Shown here: in pieces, positions 27,835 to 36,945 of the stretch
Layout: each line of letters starts with the position of its first letter
Position numbering within the stretch: the stretch's first letter is position 1
Assembly: GCA_966250015.1 (NCBI GenBank)
Contig: CBINFS010000031.1
Span: 1 to 43,299, forward strand
Direction of reading: 5' to 3'
Length of the DNA: 43,299 nucleotides
Source of the DNA: CBINFS01 sp966250015
GTDB lineage: Bacteria > Bacteroidota > Rhodothermia > Rhodothermales > DASSAV01
Translations under genes and position numbers: made by a program
The notes under the pieces: model-generated
The model's database searches: none
What the model was told of the DNA's origin: nothing
What the model saw: only the letters and a program-made list of their open reading frames with translations

Positions 27835-29028
27835 ATGAAAACACCTGATACGATCCTGGGCGGGATGGCGCCGGCCGACTTCCTCAAGGAATACTGGCAG
27901 AAAAAGCCCCTCCTGATCCGTAACGCCCTGCCGGGTTTCACCTCGCCGCTGACGCCCGCCGACGTGGCAGGCCTGGCCTGTGAAGAAGACGTCACCGCAC
28001 GCCTCATCATCGAAAAAGGCGGGGACTACCCGTGGCAGCTGCGTCACGGACCGCTCGACGAATCGGATTTCGGCAGCCTGCCCGAAACCCACTGGACCCT
28101 CCTCGTTCAGGAAGTGGACCGGCTCGTCCCCGAAGTGGCAGCGCTGCTCGGCCTCTTCCGCTTCATCCCAAACTGGCGCATTGACGACGTCATGGTCAGC
28201 TACGCCCCTGAAGGCGGATCGGTCGGCGCACACATCGACAACTACGACGTCTTCCTCCTTCAGGCGCTCGGCAAGCGCCGCTGGCAGATCAACAATACCC
28301 CCGTAGACGACGAGGTGCTCGTCGAAGACCTCGACGTTCGCATCCTGAAGGATTTCACGCCCGACGAGGACTGGGTCCTATCGCCCGGCGACGTCCTCTA
28401 CCTGCCGCCAAGGATCGCACATTATGGCGTCGCGCTGGACGATTGCATGACATTCTCGATCGGTTTTCGCGCACCCTCGTACGAGGAACTGCTTTCGGGC
28501 TACGTGATGGATGCCGTCGTGCGGCTCAACCTTTCTGACAGGCGCTACAGCGACCCGGAGCTCAAGCCCCAGAACAATCCCGGGGAGATAAGCCCGGCCG
28601 TTCTCGCGAAGATTCGCGCCGTGTTCGACGAGCTGCTCCGCGACACACGTCAGATCGACCGGTGGTTCGGGCGCTTCATCACCGAGCCGAGACGCGGGGT
28701 TTACCAGACGACGCCGGACGAACCCTACACCGAGACCGAAGTGGGCGACCTGCTGCTGCACACGGCCGGCCTCGAACGGTCTATCTCTGCCCGGTTCTCG
28801 TACATCCAGCACGCCAACGGCGACGCCAGCCTCTTTGTCAACGGGGGAGAGTACTACCTCGAATCAGACGTGGCCTTCGTCGCGCCCTTGCTCAGCGGCG
28901 GTGAGCCGTTGAATGCAGACGCCTTGCAGCCCTTCCTCCGAAAAGAAGGGTTCGTCCGGGTCATCACCGAGCTGATCAACGAGGGCTTCCTCGAAATCAG
29001 CGAGGTCCCGGAAGCCGGGATTGAATGA
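27835..29028 (+). CDS. JmjC/cupin ribosomal oxygenase, RoxA (YcfD) type
   Basis: A 397-aa Fe(II)/2-oxoglutarate-dependent oxygenase. The JmjC core has the metal triad His133 and Asp135 (GAHIDNYDVF) and His196 (PPRIAHYG). The C-terminal part (about 210-397) holds the dimerisation and winged-helix regions of the RoxA/YcfD group, which hydroxylates an arginine of ribosomal protein L16 in E. coli. Substrate here is inferred by family. It converges on the LysC-LysA gene, with 8 nt between the stops. Confidence 0.88.
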   Translation: MKTPDTILGGMAPADFLKEYWQKKPLLIRNALPGFTSPLTPADVAGLACEEDVTARLIIEKGGDYPWQLRHGPLDESDFGSLPETHWTLLVQEVDRLVPEVAALLGLFRFIPNWRIDDVMVSYAPEGGSVGAHIDNYDVFLLQALGKRRWQINNTPVDDEVLVEDLDVRILKDFTPDEDWVLSPGDVLYLPPRIAHYGVALDDCMTFSIGFRAPSYEELLSGYVMDAVVRLNLSDRRYSDPELKPQNNPGEISPAVLAKIRAVFDELLRDTRQIDRWFGRFITEPRRGVYQTTPDEPYTETEVGDLLLHTAGLERSISARFSYIQHANGDASLFVNGGEYYLESDVAFVAPLLSGGEPLNADALQPFLRKEGFVRVITELINEGFLEISEVPEAGIE

Positions 29029-29036
29029 GGCGGCCG

Positions 29037-31631
29037 TCAGGCGCGCAGCAGTACCTCCGACGCAGGCTCGCGGAGATTGTAGAAGCTGCTCATCGCACGT
29101 CCGTACGCACCCGCCGTCGCAATCAGGAACACGTCGCCTTCCTGCGTATCGGGCAGAGGACGCCCGTGACCCAGCACGTCGCCGGTCTCGCAGATCGGCC
29201 CCACGACCTCCGCAATCGACGTGATCGGCGCGTTCAGACGGCTCAGATTCACGATCTCGTGGTAGGCCCCGTAAAGGGCAGGCCGGATGAGTGAGTTCAT
29301 CCCGGTATCGAGCCCGACGTAGTGGACGTTCCCCTTCTTTTTGAGCTGCGTCACCCGCGTGAGCAACACGCCGGCCGGCGCCACGAGGAACCGCCCCGGC
29401 TCGAGCCACAGGTCCACGTTGGGGTGGGCCGACTTGAGCGCTGTCAGGCCGGCGTTTACGGCCTCGATGTCGAGCGGGGTGGTTCCCGGATGCTCGACGA
29501 CTCCAAGCCCGCCGCCCATGTTGACGATGCGGACGTCGGGGAACCGGTCCGTCAGCGAAACGAGCAGTGCCCCGGTCTCTGCCCACGTCTCGGGAATCCG
29601 TATCCCGCTCCCGACGTGCGCGTGGAACCCGACGACGCGTGCCCCGGCCCTGTCCGCCAGCCGCTTCAGCTCGTCGAGCTCGGTCGGCGCGACGCCAAAC
29701 TTCGACTGCGGGCCGGCTGTCCGGACGTACTTGTGGTGCCCGCGGCCTCGGCCCGGATCGATGCGGACGATGATCTCACGCCCCTCGAACACCTCCGGCC
29801 AGGCTTCAAGCGGATACAGGTTGTCCACCGTCACGTGTACGCCTGCCTCAAACGCTCCGGCGTATTCCTCGCGCGGCGCGAAGTTTGGCGTGAACAGGAT
29901 CTGGCTCGGATCGATGCCGGGGATCAGGCGCCGAACGTGCTCGACTTCGCCCGGCGACACACACTCGAAGCTCAGGCCTTCTTCGAAAAAGAGCTTTATG
30001 ATGTCCGCGTTCGGGTTCGCCTTTACCGAATAAAAGATGCGATCGACCGTCTCGAGCGAACGAACCGTACGTGCGGACTGCCGGAGCGTGGCCTCGTCGT
30101 AAACGTACACCGGCGACTCGCGCAGGCCGATCTCTACGAGCTCCTGCTGCTTCTTCCGCCACCACACCTGCTCGACGGCCTCCTGGACAGGCTCCTTCCC
30201 GAAAAGCTGTTGCCACGTCGGCCCCAAAAGCTCGTCCGGAAGCCGATTCGAGAAAAGCTGGGCGTGCAGCTTCCGCACGAGCCGGTCCGCCTGCGCTTCG
30301 TCCACGACGAAGCTCAGGTTCAGGTCGCTCGCGGCTTGCGATACCATGTAGATCTGTTGCTCATCGAACACTTCGAGTGCCGGTCCCAGCTCGTGGAGCA
30401 CGGAACGAATGTTACGGCCAACCAGACTCACCGACGCACAGGGGCTGACCTCGCGGGCCGTACAGTAGGCGCTCAGGTCCCTGAGCAGGTTCTTGATCGT
30501 GTCCGGATCGAGTGCATTGGCGACGGGATCGAGCGAAACCGTGACGTTCGACTCTGACGTCGTGACCAGGTCCACCGACAGGCCGTTTCGGGTGAACACC
30601 GAGAAGATGTCCGAGAGGAAGCCCACCTGCTGCCACATCCCGATCGTCTCCATCGAGATGAGCGTGATTCCCTTTTTGGACGAAATCGCCTTCACCTGCG
30701 CGCCGAAGTCCGGCACGTCGTTCGAGATCCGCGTGCCCTCCATGTCTACCCCGAGTGTGCAGCGGATGTGGAGGGGGATACCGTAGCGCCGGACGGGGTC
30801 GAGGCAGCGCGGGTGCAGCACCTTGCCGCCCGTCGTCGCGAGCTCCTGCGCCTCGTCGTAATGCAAATGGCGCAACAGGCGCGCCGCGGGGATCTGGTGC
30901 GGGTTCGCCGTAAACATGCCCGGCACGTCGGTCCAGATCTCGAGCCGGACGGCCCCCAGGATGGCCGCAAAGTAGGCTGCCGACGTGTCCGATCCGCCCC
31001 GCCCGAGCAGGACCGTCTCCCCATCGGCATTGCGGGCGATGAATCCCTGGGTGATGTAGGCGTCAGCCGATCCTTCGGACAGGCGCCGCTGAAGGTCCGG
31101 GTCGGGGTCGCTCGAGCACGTCGCCGAGAGATACCGCCGAGGCGTCGATACGTTCGACGCGTCTACGGCGCGCAGTATGTCACGTGCGTCCAGCCACTCC
31201 ACGTTGAGTCCCTGGTTTTTCAGAAACGCCGCTCCCAGCGTCGTCGACATCAATTCGCCCGTAGCAAGGACTCGTGCGTGAAGACGGGGAGATACCTCGC
31301 GGATGAGCGACGCCCCCAGCGCCATCCGCTCCAGCTCTTCGAAGTACGCGCCCAACAACTCGTCCGCGTCGAGATCCAGCTCTGTCGCCAGCGTCACGTG
31401 ACGCCGCTCGATCTCGTCGATCACTTCCTGATGATTACCAGCGACGGCTTCCTTCAACAATTTTTCCAGCAGGTTCGAGATACCGCTCAACGCGGAACAC
31501 ACGACGAACGGCCTTTCGCCGTCTTCGAGCTGCTTTCGTATGATTGAGCCGATTGTTTCCCATCGCTCGCGGGTCGATACACTCGTCCCACCAAACTTCG
31601 ATACGACCTGGTTACTGCCCGCTACCGGCAT
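29037..31631 (-). CDS. Bifunctional aspartate kinase/diaminopimelate decarboxylase
   Basis: An 864-aa fusion of the first and last steps of lysine synthesis. The N-terminal aspartokinase (about 1-465) has KFGGTSVS (12-19), the ATP/aspartate-site GRGGSDTSA (210-218) and paired ACT domains. The C-terminal half (about 505-864) is a PLP-dependent diaminopimelate decarboxylase: PLP lysine Lys537 (IFYSVKANP), the HAHVGSG loop and YVGLDTGMN near the end. This fused form is known in Xanthomonadales and Rhodothermales-type bacteria. It could be annotated as lysC-lysA. Confidence 0.93.
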   Translation of the reverse strand: MPVAGSNQVVSKFGGTSVSTRERWETIGSIIRKQLEDGERPFVVCSALSGISNLLEKLLKEAVAGNHQEVIDEIERRHVTLATELDLDADELLGAYFEELERMALGASLIREVSPRLHARVLATGELMSTTLGAAFLKNQGLNVEWLDARDILRAVDASNVSTPRRYLSATCSSDPDPDLQRRLSEGSADAYITQGFIARNADGETVLLGRGGSDTSAAYFAAILGAVRLEIWTDVPGMFTANPHQIPAARLLRHLHYDEAQELATTGGKVLHPRCLDPVRRYGIPLHIRCTLGVDMEGTRISNDVPDFGAQVKAISSKKGITLISMETIGMWQQVGFLSDIFSVFTRNGLSVDLVTTSESNVTVSLDPVANALDPDTIKNLLRDLSAYCTAREVSPCASVSLVGRNIRSVLHELGPALEVFDEQQIYMVSQAASDLNLSFVVDEAQADRLVRKLHAQLFSNRLPDELLGPTWQQLFGKEPVQEAVEQVWWRKKQQELVEIGLRESPVYVYDEATLRQSARTVRSLETVDRIFYSVKANPNADIIKLFFEEGLSFECVSPGEVEHVRRLIPGIDPSQILFTPNFAPREEYAGAFEAGVHVTVDNLYPLEAWPEVFEGREIIVRIDPGRGRGHHKYVRTAGPQSKFGVAPTELDELKRLADRAGARVVGFHAHVGSGIRIPETWAETGALLVSLTDRFPDVRIVNMGGGLGVVEHPGTTPLDIEAVNAGLTALKSAHPNVDLWLEPGRFLVAPAGVLLTRVTQLKKKGNVHYVGLDTGMNSLIRPALYGAYHEIVNLSRLNAPITSIAEVVGPICETGDVLGHGRPLPDTQEGDVFLIATAGAYGRAMSSFYNLREPASEVLLRA

Positions 31632-31932
31632 ATATGCTCCTCCGGACTGTACTGCCGGAATTACTTGTTAGTCGGAATTGGAAAAACACAGCAAGTTACG
31701 AAAGACCCCGGGAAAACCGAAATAGTGGAAGTGAACCCCGATGAAAACCTGATAATGTTTCCTGTCCTTTGTGATGGGTCTTAGATAATTTGGAAGGCAG
31801 CCGTCTCGGCCGGACTCGGCCCCTAGATCGTCGGTTTGCGCGCGATCTTAAGTTTTCGACTTTTTCGACCGATACTACGCAGTGAACCTTGCCCGAGATA
31901 CGTACTACTTTCTGCAAACGCCTTACAGAGCG
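31632..31932. other. Intergenic region between divergent genes
   Basis: About 300 bp between lysC-lysA (minus) and the unrecognised gene at 31933 (plus). It is AT-richer than its neighbours and must hold both promoters. A weak TAACTTGC on the minus strand resembles a degenerate -7 box for lysC-lysA. No RNA gene seen. Confidence 0.5.
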
Positions 31933-32649
31933 ATGTACATCTCGACTTCCCACCTGCCGGGCCCGGTGAATCAGCTTCGGGATTCCGAAGTTCGATCACC
32001 CCGTCTCGATAAAGAGAAGAGGGAGGCGCCGAAACCCGTACAACAGACAGCAAGCACGGACCATGCCGACAAACGCACCCGGCCGGTCCGGGTCGATGGA
32101 TTCCGGGGTGACCAGTCCTCAGGCCTTCCGGATGCGCCCTACCGGCAAGGCGCCACCGATCGCAGTGTAGCCCAGGCGGGAATTGCAGACCTCATCGAGG
32201 GCCTTGCCCTCAAAATTGCCATTATCGAACGCTCGGGTGGCTTGAGCAAAGACCTCGTGGACAAGCTGGCTGCCGCGCGGCTTCAGTTCGAGCAAATAGC
32301 GAAAAAAGCGCAGGCGGAATGGGCCGCGTCCGGCGGCAAGGCGCCGGCGGGGTTCACCAGCGGCCTCCAGGCTGCCTTCGACGACTTGAGCGCCTCCATC
32401 GCGTACCTCCTCGAATCCGGCAAAGCCAACGCTATACCCGACGCAGAGGATGCCCCCGATTCCCAACCTCACAACGTTCCCGACCTCAGCGCAGTTTTCG
32501 TCCAGAAAATCGGCAACCTCGCGAACCGTCTGAGCTCGATTCAGTCCGCCCCGCTTCCGGAATCCTTCTCCAACAGGCTGGTGTCCTATACGAAGGTCGC
32601 AGAGGCAATGAAGCCCAGCGACTCCGAGCCTGTCGACCTGAGCGTCTGA
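31933..32649 (+). CDS. Unrecognised 238-aa protein
   Basis: I do not recognise this protein. The first 75 residues are basic, Pro/Arg/Lys-rich and probably disordered. From about 80 on it is helical and Ala-rich with possible coiled coil (QAGIADLIEGLALKIAII, KLAAARLQFEQIAKKAQ). There is no signal peptide or membrane segment. An in-frame GTG at 31882 would add 17 residues; ATG 31933 is preferred. It precedes the glycosylase gene by 77 nt on the same strand. Possibly a surface-assembly or nucleoid-type protein, but nothing in the sequence decides this. Confidence 0.6.
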   Translation: MYISTSHLPGPVNQLRDSEVRSPRLDKEKREAPKPVQQTASTDHADKRTRPVRVDGFRGDQSSGLPDAPYRQGATDRSVAQAGIADLIEGLALKIAIIERSGGLSKDLVDKLAAARLQFEQIAKKAQAEWAASGGKAPAGFTSGLQAAFDDLSASIAYLLESGKANAIPDAEDAPDSQPHNVPDLSAVFVQKIGNLANRLSSIQSAPLPESFSNRLVSYTKVAEAMKPSDSEPVDLSV

Positions 32650-32726
32650 TACGCCCTCTGCCGGAACATTACGGCTTTCGGTCCGCATAAGTCTACCGGC
32701 TTTTGTTTGACCGAACGGCGTTTACC

Positions 32727-33377
32727 ATGCTCCTCGACCCCCTCTGGGACCTGTTTGACCAGACGATTTTTTCTATCCCTTCGTCCGACGGCCTGTTTAA
32801 CCTTTACCGGGACTTCGACGACACCCTCGACCGTCCGGATGCCGTTGCCATACGCCGCGCGAACTTGAGGAACTACCTTGCCCGGTACACCGAGGCGCCT
32901 CGGTTTTTTCTGCTGGCTGAGGCGCCCGGTCCTCGCGGGTGCCGTTTCTCCGGCGTCCCCTTCACCAGCGAAGCTCAGCTTCTCGACGATTCGTTCCCGA
33001 TTGCCGGCCGGCAGTCGAGCCTCCGCGACAAACCGCACTCGGAGTACAGTGGGGGCATTTACTGGCGCGTGCTCAAGCCGTTCTTCCCCCACTTCTTCAC
33101 CTGGAACACGGTGCCCTTTCACCCGCACAAACCCGGCAAACCCCTCTCGATCCGCAACCCGTCGCAACGCGAAGTGACGCTGTTTACCGACGTGTTGGCC
33201 GAGGTGCTGCGAATCCTTCAGCCGGACGTGTGCCTGGCGATCGGGCGGAAAGCTGAGTATGCCCTGCAAAGGCTCGACGTCCCCTGCACCTACGTCCGGC
33301 ACCCGTCGCAGGGCGGCGCCGTTTTGTTCGAGTCGGGGATCCGGCAGCTCCTGAAAGTTCACGCTGCGCCGGCCTGA
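32727..33377 (+). CDS. Uracil-DNA glycosylase superfamily protein
   Basis: A 216-aa protein with the glycosylase-fold motifs: FLLAEAPGPRGCRFSGVPF (about 61-79), corresponding to the uracil-pocket and water-activating loop, and YVRHPSQGG near 192-200, the His-containing leucine-loop region. The exact substrate class (uracil or another damaged base) is not clear. ATG 32727 is chosen; TTG 32703 is upstream in frame. Probably a base-excision repair enzyme. The next gene is rarA. Confidence 0.75.
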   Translation: MLLDPLWDLFDQTIFSIPSSDGLFNLYRDFDDTLDRPDAVAIRRANLRNYLARYTEAPRFFLLAEAPGPRGCRFSGVPFTSEAQLLDDSFPIAGRQSSLRDKPHSEYSGGIYWRVLKPFFPHFFTWNTVPFHPHKPGKPLSIRNPSQREVTLFTDVLAEVLRILQPDVCLAIGRKAEYALQRLDVPCTYVRHPSQGGAVLFESGIRQLLKVHAAPA

Positions 33378-33402
33378 TGGGAAATCCGTACGCTCCCGCG
33401 CG

Positions 33403-33410
33403 TATATTTG
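33403..33410 (+). promoter_or_regulatory. Bacteroidota-type -7 box of rarA
   Basis: TATATTTG matches the TAnnTTTG consensus exactly and lies 27 nt before ATG 33438, so the leader would be about 20 nt. A clear -33 TTG is not visible. Confidence 0.5.
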
Positions 33411-33437
33411 GTTTCGGTTCCCACTAATTTCCGGGCA

Positions 33438-34814
33438 ATGCGACCCATGACCGATCTCTTTCAGGAGGCCGCAGCGCGCTATCAGGCCTCGCAGGCGCCG
33501 CTCGCCGACCGCATGCGCCCACGAACCCTCGACGAATTCGTGGGGCAAGAGCACATTCTCGGCAAAGGCAAGCTGCTCAGGCGTTCCATCGAAGCCGACC
33601 GTATCTCCAGCGTGATCTTCTTTGGGCCTCCTGGTACGGGAAAGACCACACTCGCCCGCATCATCGCCAACACCACAAGGTCCCACTTCACGTCGATGAA
33701 CGCCGTCCTGGCAGGTGTCAAGGACATCCGCGAAGCCATCGCGGACGCCCAGGATCGGCTGGCGTTTCACCGGCAGCGCACGATCCTATTCATCGACGAG
33801 GTCCACCGGTTCAATAAGGCCCAGCAGGACGCCCTGCTACCCCACGTCGAAAACGGTACGGTCATCCTGATCGGTGCGACGACCGAAAATCCCTACTTCG
33901 AGGTCATCAAAGCCCTGGTCTCAAGGTCCCGCATCTTCGAGCTCCGCTCTCTCGACGAGAACGACCTGCGCCGCATCGCCGAGCAGGCGCTCCAAGACCC
34001 CGAACGTGGCTACGGGAAGCTGGACGTTCGCATCGACGAGGACGCCCTCGAGCACCTGATCTCGACCGCCAACGGCGACGCCCGCTCCCTGCTCAACGCC
34101 CTCGAGCTCGCCGTCGAAACCACTCCTCCCGAAGACGGCGTGATCCGGATCGACCTCGCCGTCGCCGAGGATAGCATCCAGCGCCGCGCCGTCCTCTACG
34201 ACAAGGAGGGCGACGCCCACTTCGACACCATCAGCGCTTTCATCAAGAGCCTACGCGGGTCCGATCCCGACGCCGCCGTCTACTGGCTCGCCCGTATGAT
34301 CTACGCCGGCGAGGACCCACGCTTCATCTTCCGCCGGATGCTCATATTTGCCGCCGAGGACGTCGGCCTCGCCGACCCGCGCGCCCTCCAGGTGGCTTCC
34401 GCCGCCGCGCAGGGCTTCGAGTACGTCGGGATGCCAGAAGGCCAGTTCCTCCTCGCCGAGTGCTGCCTCTACCTCGCCACCGCCCCGAAGAGCAACTCGT
34501 GCTTCGCGTACTTCTCCGCCCTGGACTACGTCGAAAAAGAGCAGACCGCCGACGTCCCGAATCACCTCAAGGATTCCAGTCGCGACAAAAAAGGCCTCGG
34601 GCACGGCGAGGGCTATAGGTACCCCCATGCCTTCCGGGAACACTACGTTCCCCAGCAATACCTCCCGGCCGAGATGCAGGGCACCTACTTCTACGAACCC
34701 TCGAACATCGGCTATGAAAAGTACATCGCCGAACGTCTCGCACAGCAACGTGCGAGAGACGCCGAAGAAGACCTCGCCCGCCGCATCAAGCGCTATGGCG
34801 AAGAAAAGACCTGA
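33438..34814 (+). CDS. rarA: Replication-associated recombination protein A (RarA/MgsA)
   Basis: A 458-aa clamp-loader-like AAA+ ATPase acting at stalled replication forks. Walker A is FFGPPGTGKTT, Walker B ILFIDEVHRF, with sensor GATTENPYF. The C-terminal MgsA tetramerisation region has DPDAAVYWLARM, AAEDVGLADP and KDSSRDKKGLGHGEGYRYPH. Start ATG 33438 (MRPMTDLF) or ATG 33447 (MTDLF); a TTG at 33408 is also in frame. Its promoter box is just upstream. Confidence 0.95.
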   Translation: MRPMTDLFQEAAARYQASQAPLADRMRPRTLDEFVGQEHILGKGKLLRRSIEADRISSVIFFGPPGTGKTTLARIIANTTRSHFTSMNAVLAGVKDIREAIADAQDRLAFHRQRTILFIDEVHRFNKAQQDALLPHVENGTVILIGATTENPYFEVIKALVSRSRIFELRSLDENDLRRIAEQALQDPERGYGKLDVRIDEDALEHLISTANGDARSLLNALELAVETTPPEDGVIRIDLAVAEDSIQRRAVLYDKEGDAHFDTISAFIKSLRGSDPDAAVYWLARMIYAGEDPRFIFRRMLIFAAEDVGLADPRALQVASAAAQGFEYVGMPEGQFLLAECCLYLATAPKSNSCFAYFSALDYVEKEQTADVPNHLKDSSRDKKGLGHGEGYRYPHAFREHYVPQQYLPAEMQGTYFYEPSNIGYEKYIAERLAQQRARDAEEDLARRIKRYGEEKT

Positions 34815-34837
34815 TCAACCTGCCTGCCAGCCCATCC

Positions 34838-35305
34838 ATGCAACGGAATGACGGACGTAAGACGGCTATCCCCACCCGCACGCAGGTTTCCGCCGGCGGC
34901 GTGGCGTTCAGAAAGCACGGGCCGGTACCGGAGGTGGTCGTGATTTCGGTCGGGCCGCAACGCCGCCTGCAGCTACCCAAAGGCACCGTCGAGGAAGGGG
35001 AGCTTCCAGAAGCGGCTGCCCTCCGCGAGATCCGCGAAGAGGCTGGGATCCACACCCGCCTCATCGCACCCATTGAATCGATCGAATACTGGTACATCGG
35101 CGGCACGAAAGAAGAGCGCGTCCGCTTCCACAAGTTCGTCCACTTCTTTCTCGTCTCCTACGTCTCCGGCGACGTCCGCGACCACGACCACGAGGTCGTC
35201 GACGCCATGTGGCTGCGGATCGATCAGGCCGGGAAGCTCCTCTCCTTCAAAAACGAGCGCGACATCGTCGAACGGGCTCGGGAGATGATCGACGCGCTGG
35301 CGTGA
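34838..35305 (+). CDS. NUDIX hydrolase
   Basis: A 155-aa NUDIX hydrolase. The box starting GTVEEGELPEAAALREIREE and ending AGI (about 49-71) matches GX5EX7REUXEEXGU. Small single-domain form; the substrate is unknown (nucleoside diphosphate derivatives in general). It follows rarA by 23 nt and converges on the LOG-family gene, with 12 nt between. Confidence 0.92.
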   Translation: MQRNDGRKTAIPTRTQVSAGGVAFRKHGPVPEVVVISVGPQRRLQLPKGTVEEGELPEAAALREIREEAGIHTRLIAPIESIEYWYIGGTKEERVRFHKFVHFFLVSYVSGDVRDHDHEVVDAMWLRIDQAGKLLSFKNERDIVERAREMIDALA

Positions 35306-35317
35306 CCGCGTTTGCCC

Positions 35318-35893
35318 TCACGTCCATTTGTCCTCGATCGGTTCGGGCAGGTACGAGTCGATGTAGTCGAGAGCTTCTTCTGGCGTGTCCGCGAGGTGGT
35401 AAAGATTGCGGTAGCGGACGCGGGCAAAACGCTCGCGGTAAAAATGCTCGAAAAGCTCGACGAGTGGATCGTAGAATCCACCCGCATTCACGAGCACCAG
35501 CGCCTTGTTGTGATAGCGAAGCTGCTTGAGCGTGAGCACTTCCATGAACTCCTCGAGCGTTCCGAACCCGCCCGGCAGCACCAGGAAAGCATTTGCCTTC
35601 GTAAACATGATCGCCTTCCGCTCCTGCATCGTCCGGGTGACGACGAGCTCGTCGGCAAGGTCGTATGCCACGCCCTCGATGGCCTTGAGCGCCTCGGGAA
35701 TGACGCCGAACACGCGCCCGCCGCACTCGTGCACTGACCGGGCCAGCACACCCATGAGGCCCACGTTCCCGCCGCCGTAAATAAGCGTGTACCCTCTTTC
35801 CGTTATCAATCGCCCGGTCGTTTGTGCCACGGGCACGTACGTTTCGCTGATGTGGTCGCTCGATGAACAGTAAACGCAGATGGACTTTTCCAT
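35318..35893 (-). CDS. LOG family protein (cytokinin-type phosphoribohydrolase)
   Basis: A 191-aa Rossmann-fold protein. The signature PGGFGTLEE (about 107-115) and MQERKAIMF (about 88-96) mark the Lonely-Guy/TIGR00730 family, which cleaves ribosyl-5'-phosphate from nucleoside monophosphates. YGGGNVGLMG near 39-48 binds the phosphate. It is likely cotranscribed with the nucleotidyltransferase gene 38 nt upstream. Confidence 0.9.
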   Translation of the reverse strand: MEKSICVYCSSSDHISETYVPVAQTTGRLITERGYTLIYGGGNVGLMGVLARSVHECGGRVFGVIPEALKAIEGVAYDLADELVVTRTMQERKAIMFTKANAFLVLPGGFGTLEEFMEVLTLKQLRYHNKALVLVNAGGFYDPLVELFEHFYRERFARVRYRNLYHLADTPEEALDYIDSYLPEPIEDKWT

Positions 35894-35931
35894 TCGAAAA
35901 CGGCGAACAAATTCCTGGTGTGCAGGATCGG

Positions 35932-36672
35932 TTATCGATTCGTTCCAAACATCCGGCGCGCCTCTTCCAGGCTCTCGTGGCTGCCGACGTCGATCCAGCG
36001 GCTGCCGTCCACCCGGTAGGGCTGGATTTTTTCTCCAGCACTCGCCAGTCGCATGTACGTCGTCATGATCGAGAACACGCCGGTCTCCGTGATCCGCTCG
36101 AACAGGCGCGGAGAGATGGCCTGTATGCCGCAGAAGTCCACGCGTTCCGGCTCCTTACCCCCTTTGGGCTCACAGACGACCTGCTCGTAGCCTGTCGTGC
36201 TGTTGCCGTAGCCGCAGAGCGCACCGGAATTGTCGAACAGGAGGTACCGGGGCGTTCGGGGGCTTCGAACCGCGAGCGTGGCCAGCGCACCCGATGCTAC
36301 GTGCGATTCGTAGAGCGCGCGAAGGTCGACGTCCGAAAAAATGTCGACGTTGTGCACCAGAATGTCCTCACCGGGTCTGAAATAGGGCCGCGCTGCCAGA
36401 AGGCCGCCCCCCGTTTCGAGCGGTCGCTCCGGCTCTTCCGACAAAAAGACCTCGACGCCAAAGTGATCCTCCGCTTCCAGGTAACGCTTGATCTGATCGC
36501 TGAAATGATGGACGTTGACGATCAGGCGCGTTGCCCCGGCATCGATGAGCCGCCGGGCTACCTGTCCGAGCATCGGCACGCCGTCGATCACCTCGACCAG
36601 CGCCTTCGGCCGGTCGTTCGTCAACGGCCTTAGCCGCGTACCCAAACCGGCTGCGAGGATCATGGCTTGCAT
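35932..36672 (-). CDS. Sugar-1-phosphate nucleotidyltransferase (MurU/HddC-like)
   Basis: A 246-aa nucleotidyltransferase. The N-terminal MILAAGLGTRLRPLT has the NTP-binding GxGTRLxPLT loop, followed by the conserved lysine in RPKALVEV, the VNVHHFSD block, the ETGGGLLAA block and the metal-binding VHNVDIFSD. The group includes MurNAc-1-phosphate uridylyltransferase (MurU) and mannose-1-phosphate guanylyltransferases; which of these applies is not decided. Start ATG 36672 (MQAMILAAGLG) is chosen over 36699. Confidence 0.88.
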   Translation of the reverse strand: MQAMILAAGLGTRLRPLTNDRPKALVEVIDGVPMLGQVARRLIDAGATRLIVNVHHFSDQIKRYLEAEDHFGVEVFLSEEPERPLETGGGLLAARPYFRPGEDILVHNVDIFSDVDLRALYESHVASGALATLAVRSPRTPRYLLFDNSGALCGYGNSTTGYEQVVCEPKGGKEPERVDFCGIQAISPRLFERITETGVFSIMTTYMRLASAGEKIQPYRVDGSRWIDVGSHESLEEARRMFGTNR

Positions 36673-36945
36673 CGTAAAGTTCGGGATAAACCCGTGCATT
36701 TAAGATTATAAGTTTTCTTCACATAATGCCTCTACAGGCTAAAAACGCAGGTTTTCCTGCTGAAAACGCCGTGAAAAACAGGAAGGGCTTCCGGAAGAAA
36801 CACGAAAAACTGGCATTTCTCATAATTATTGACGAGATTTTCCACAATTGGATCTTTTATGTAATACGGATCCGTTCTTATGCCGAGCCGTCCACAGATG
36901 GCCCGGCGCTGTGTTTTTTCTCATCGCGCATTCCCGTAACTCGAT

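Noticed and set aside
29322..30557. 411-aa plus-strand open frame opposite lysC-lysA
   Set aside because: Shadow; the minus strand has the aspartokinase and PLP-decarboxylase motifs.
32586..33770. 394-aa minus-strand open frame spanning two plus-strand genes
   Set aside because: It crosses the uracil-DNA glycosylase gene and the rarA start, both of which have clear family motifs on the plus strand.
36741..36762. Short hairpin GCAGG-TTTT-CCTGC with T-run on the minus strand
   Set aside because: The stem is only 5 bp and it lies upstream of, not after, the minus-strand genes, so a terminator role has no matching transcript.
36718..36945. AT-rich spacer with a DnaA-box-like TTTTCCACA near 36840
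   Set aside because: A single box match, and no dnaA/dnaN neighbourhood or cluster of boxes; insufficient for an origin.
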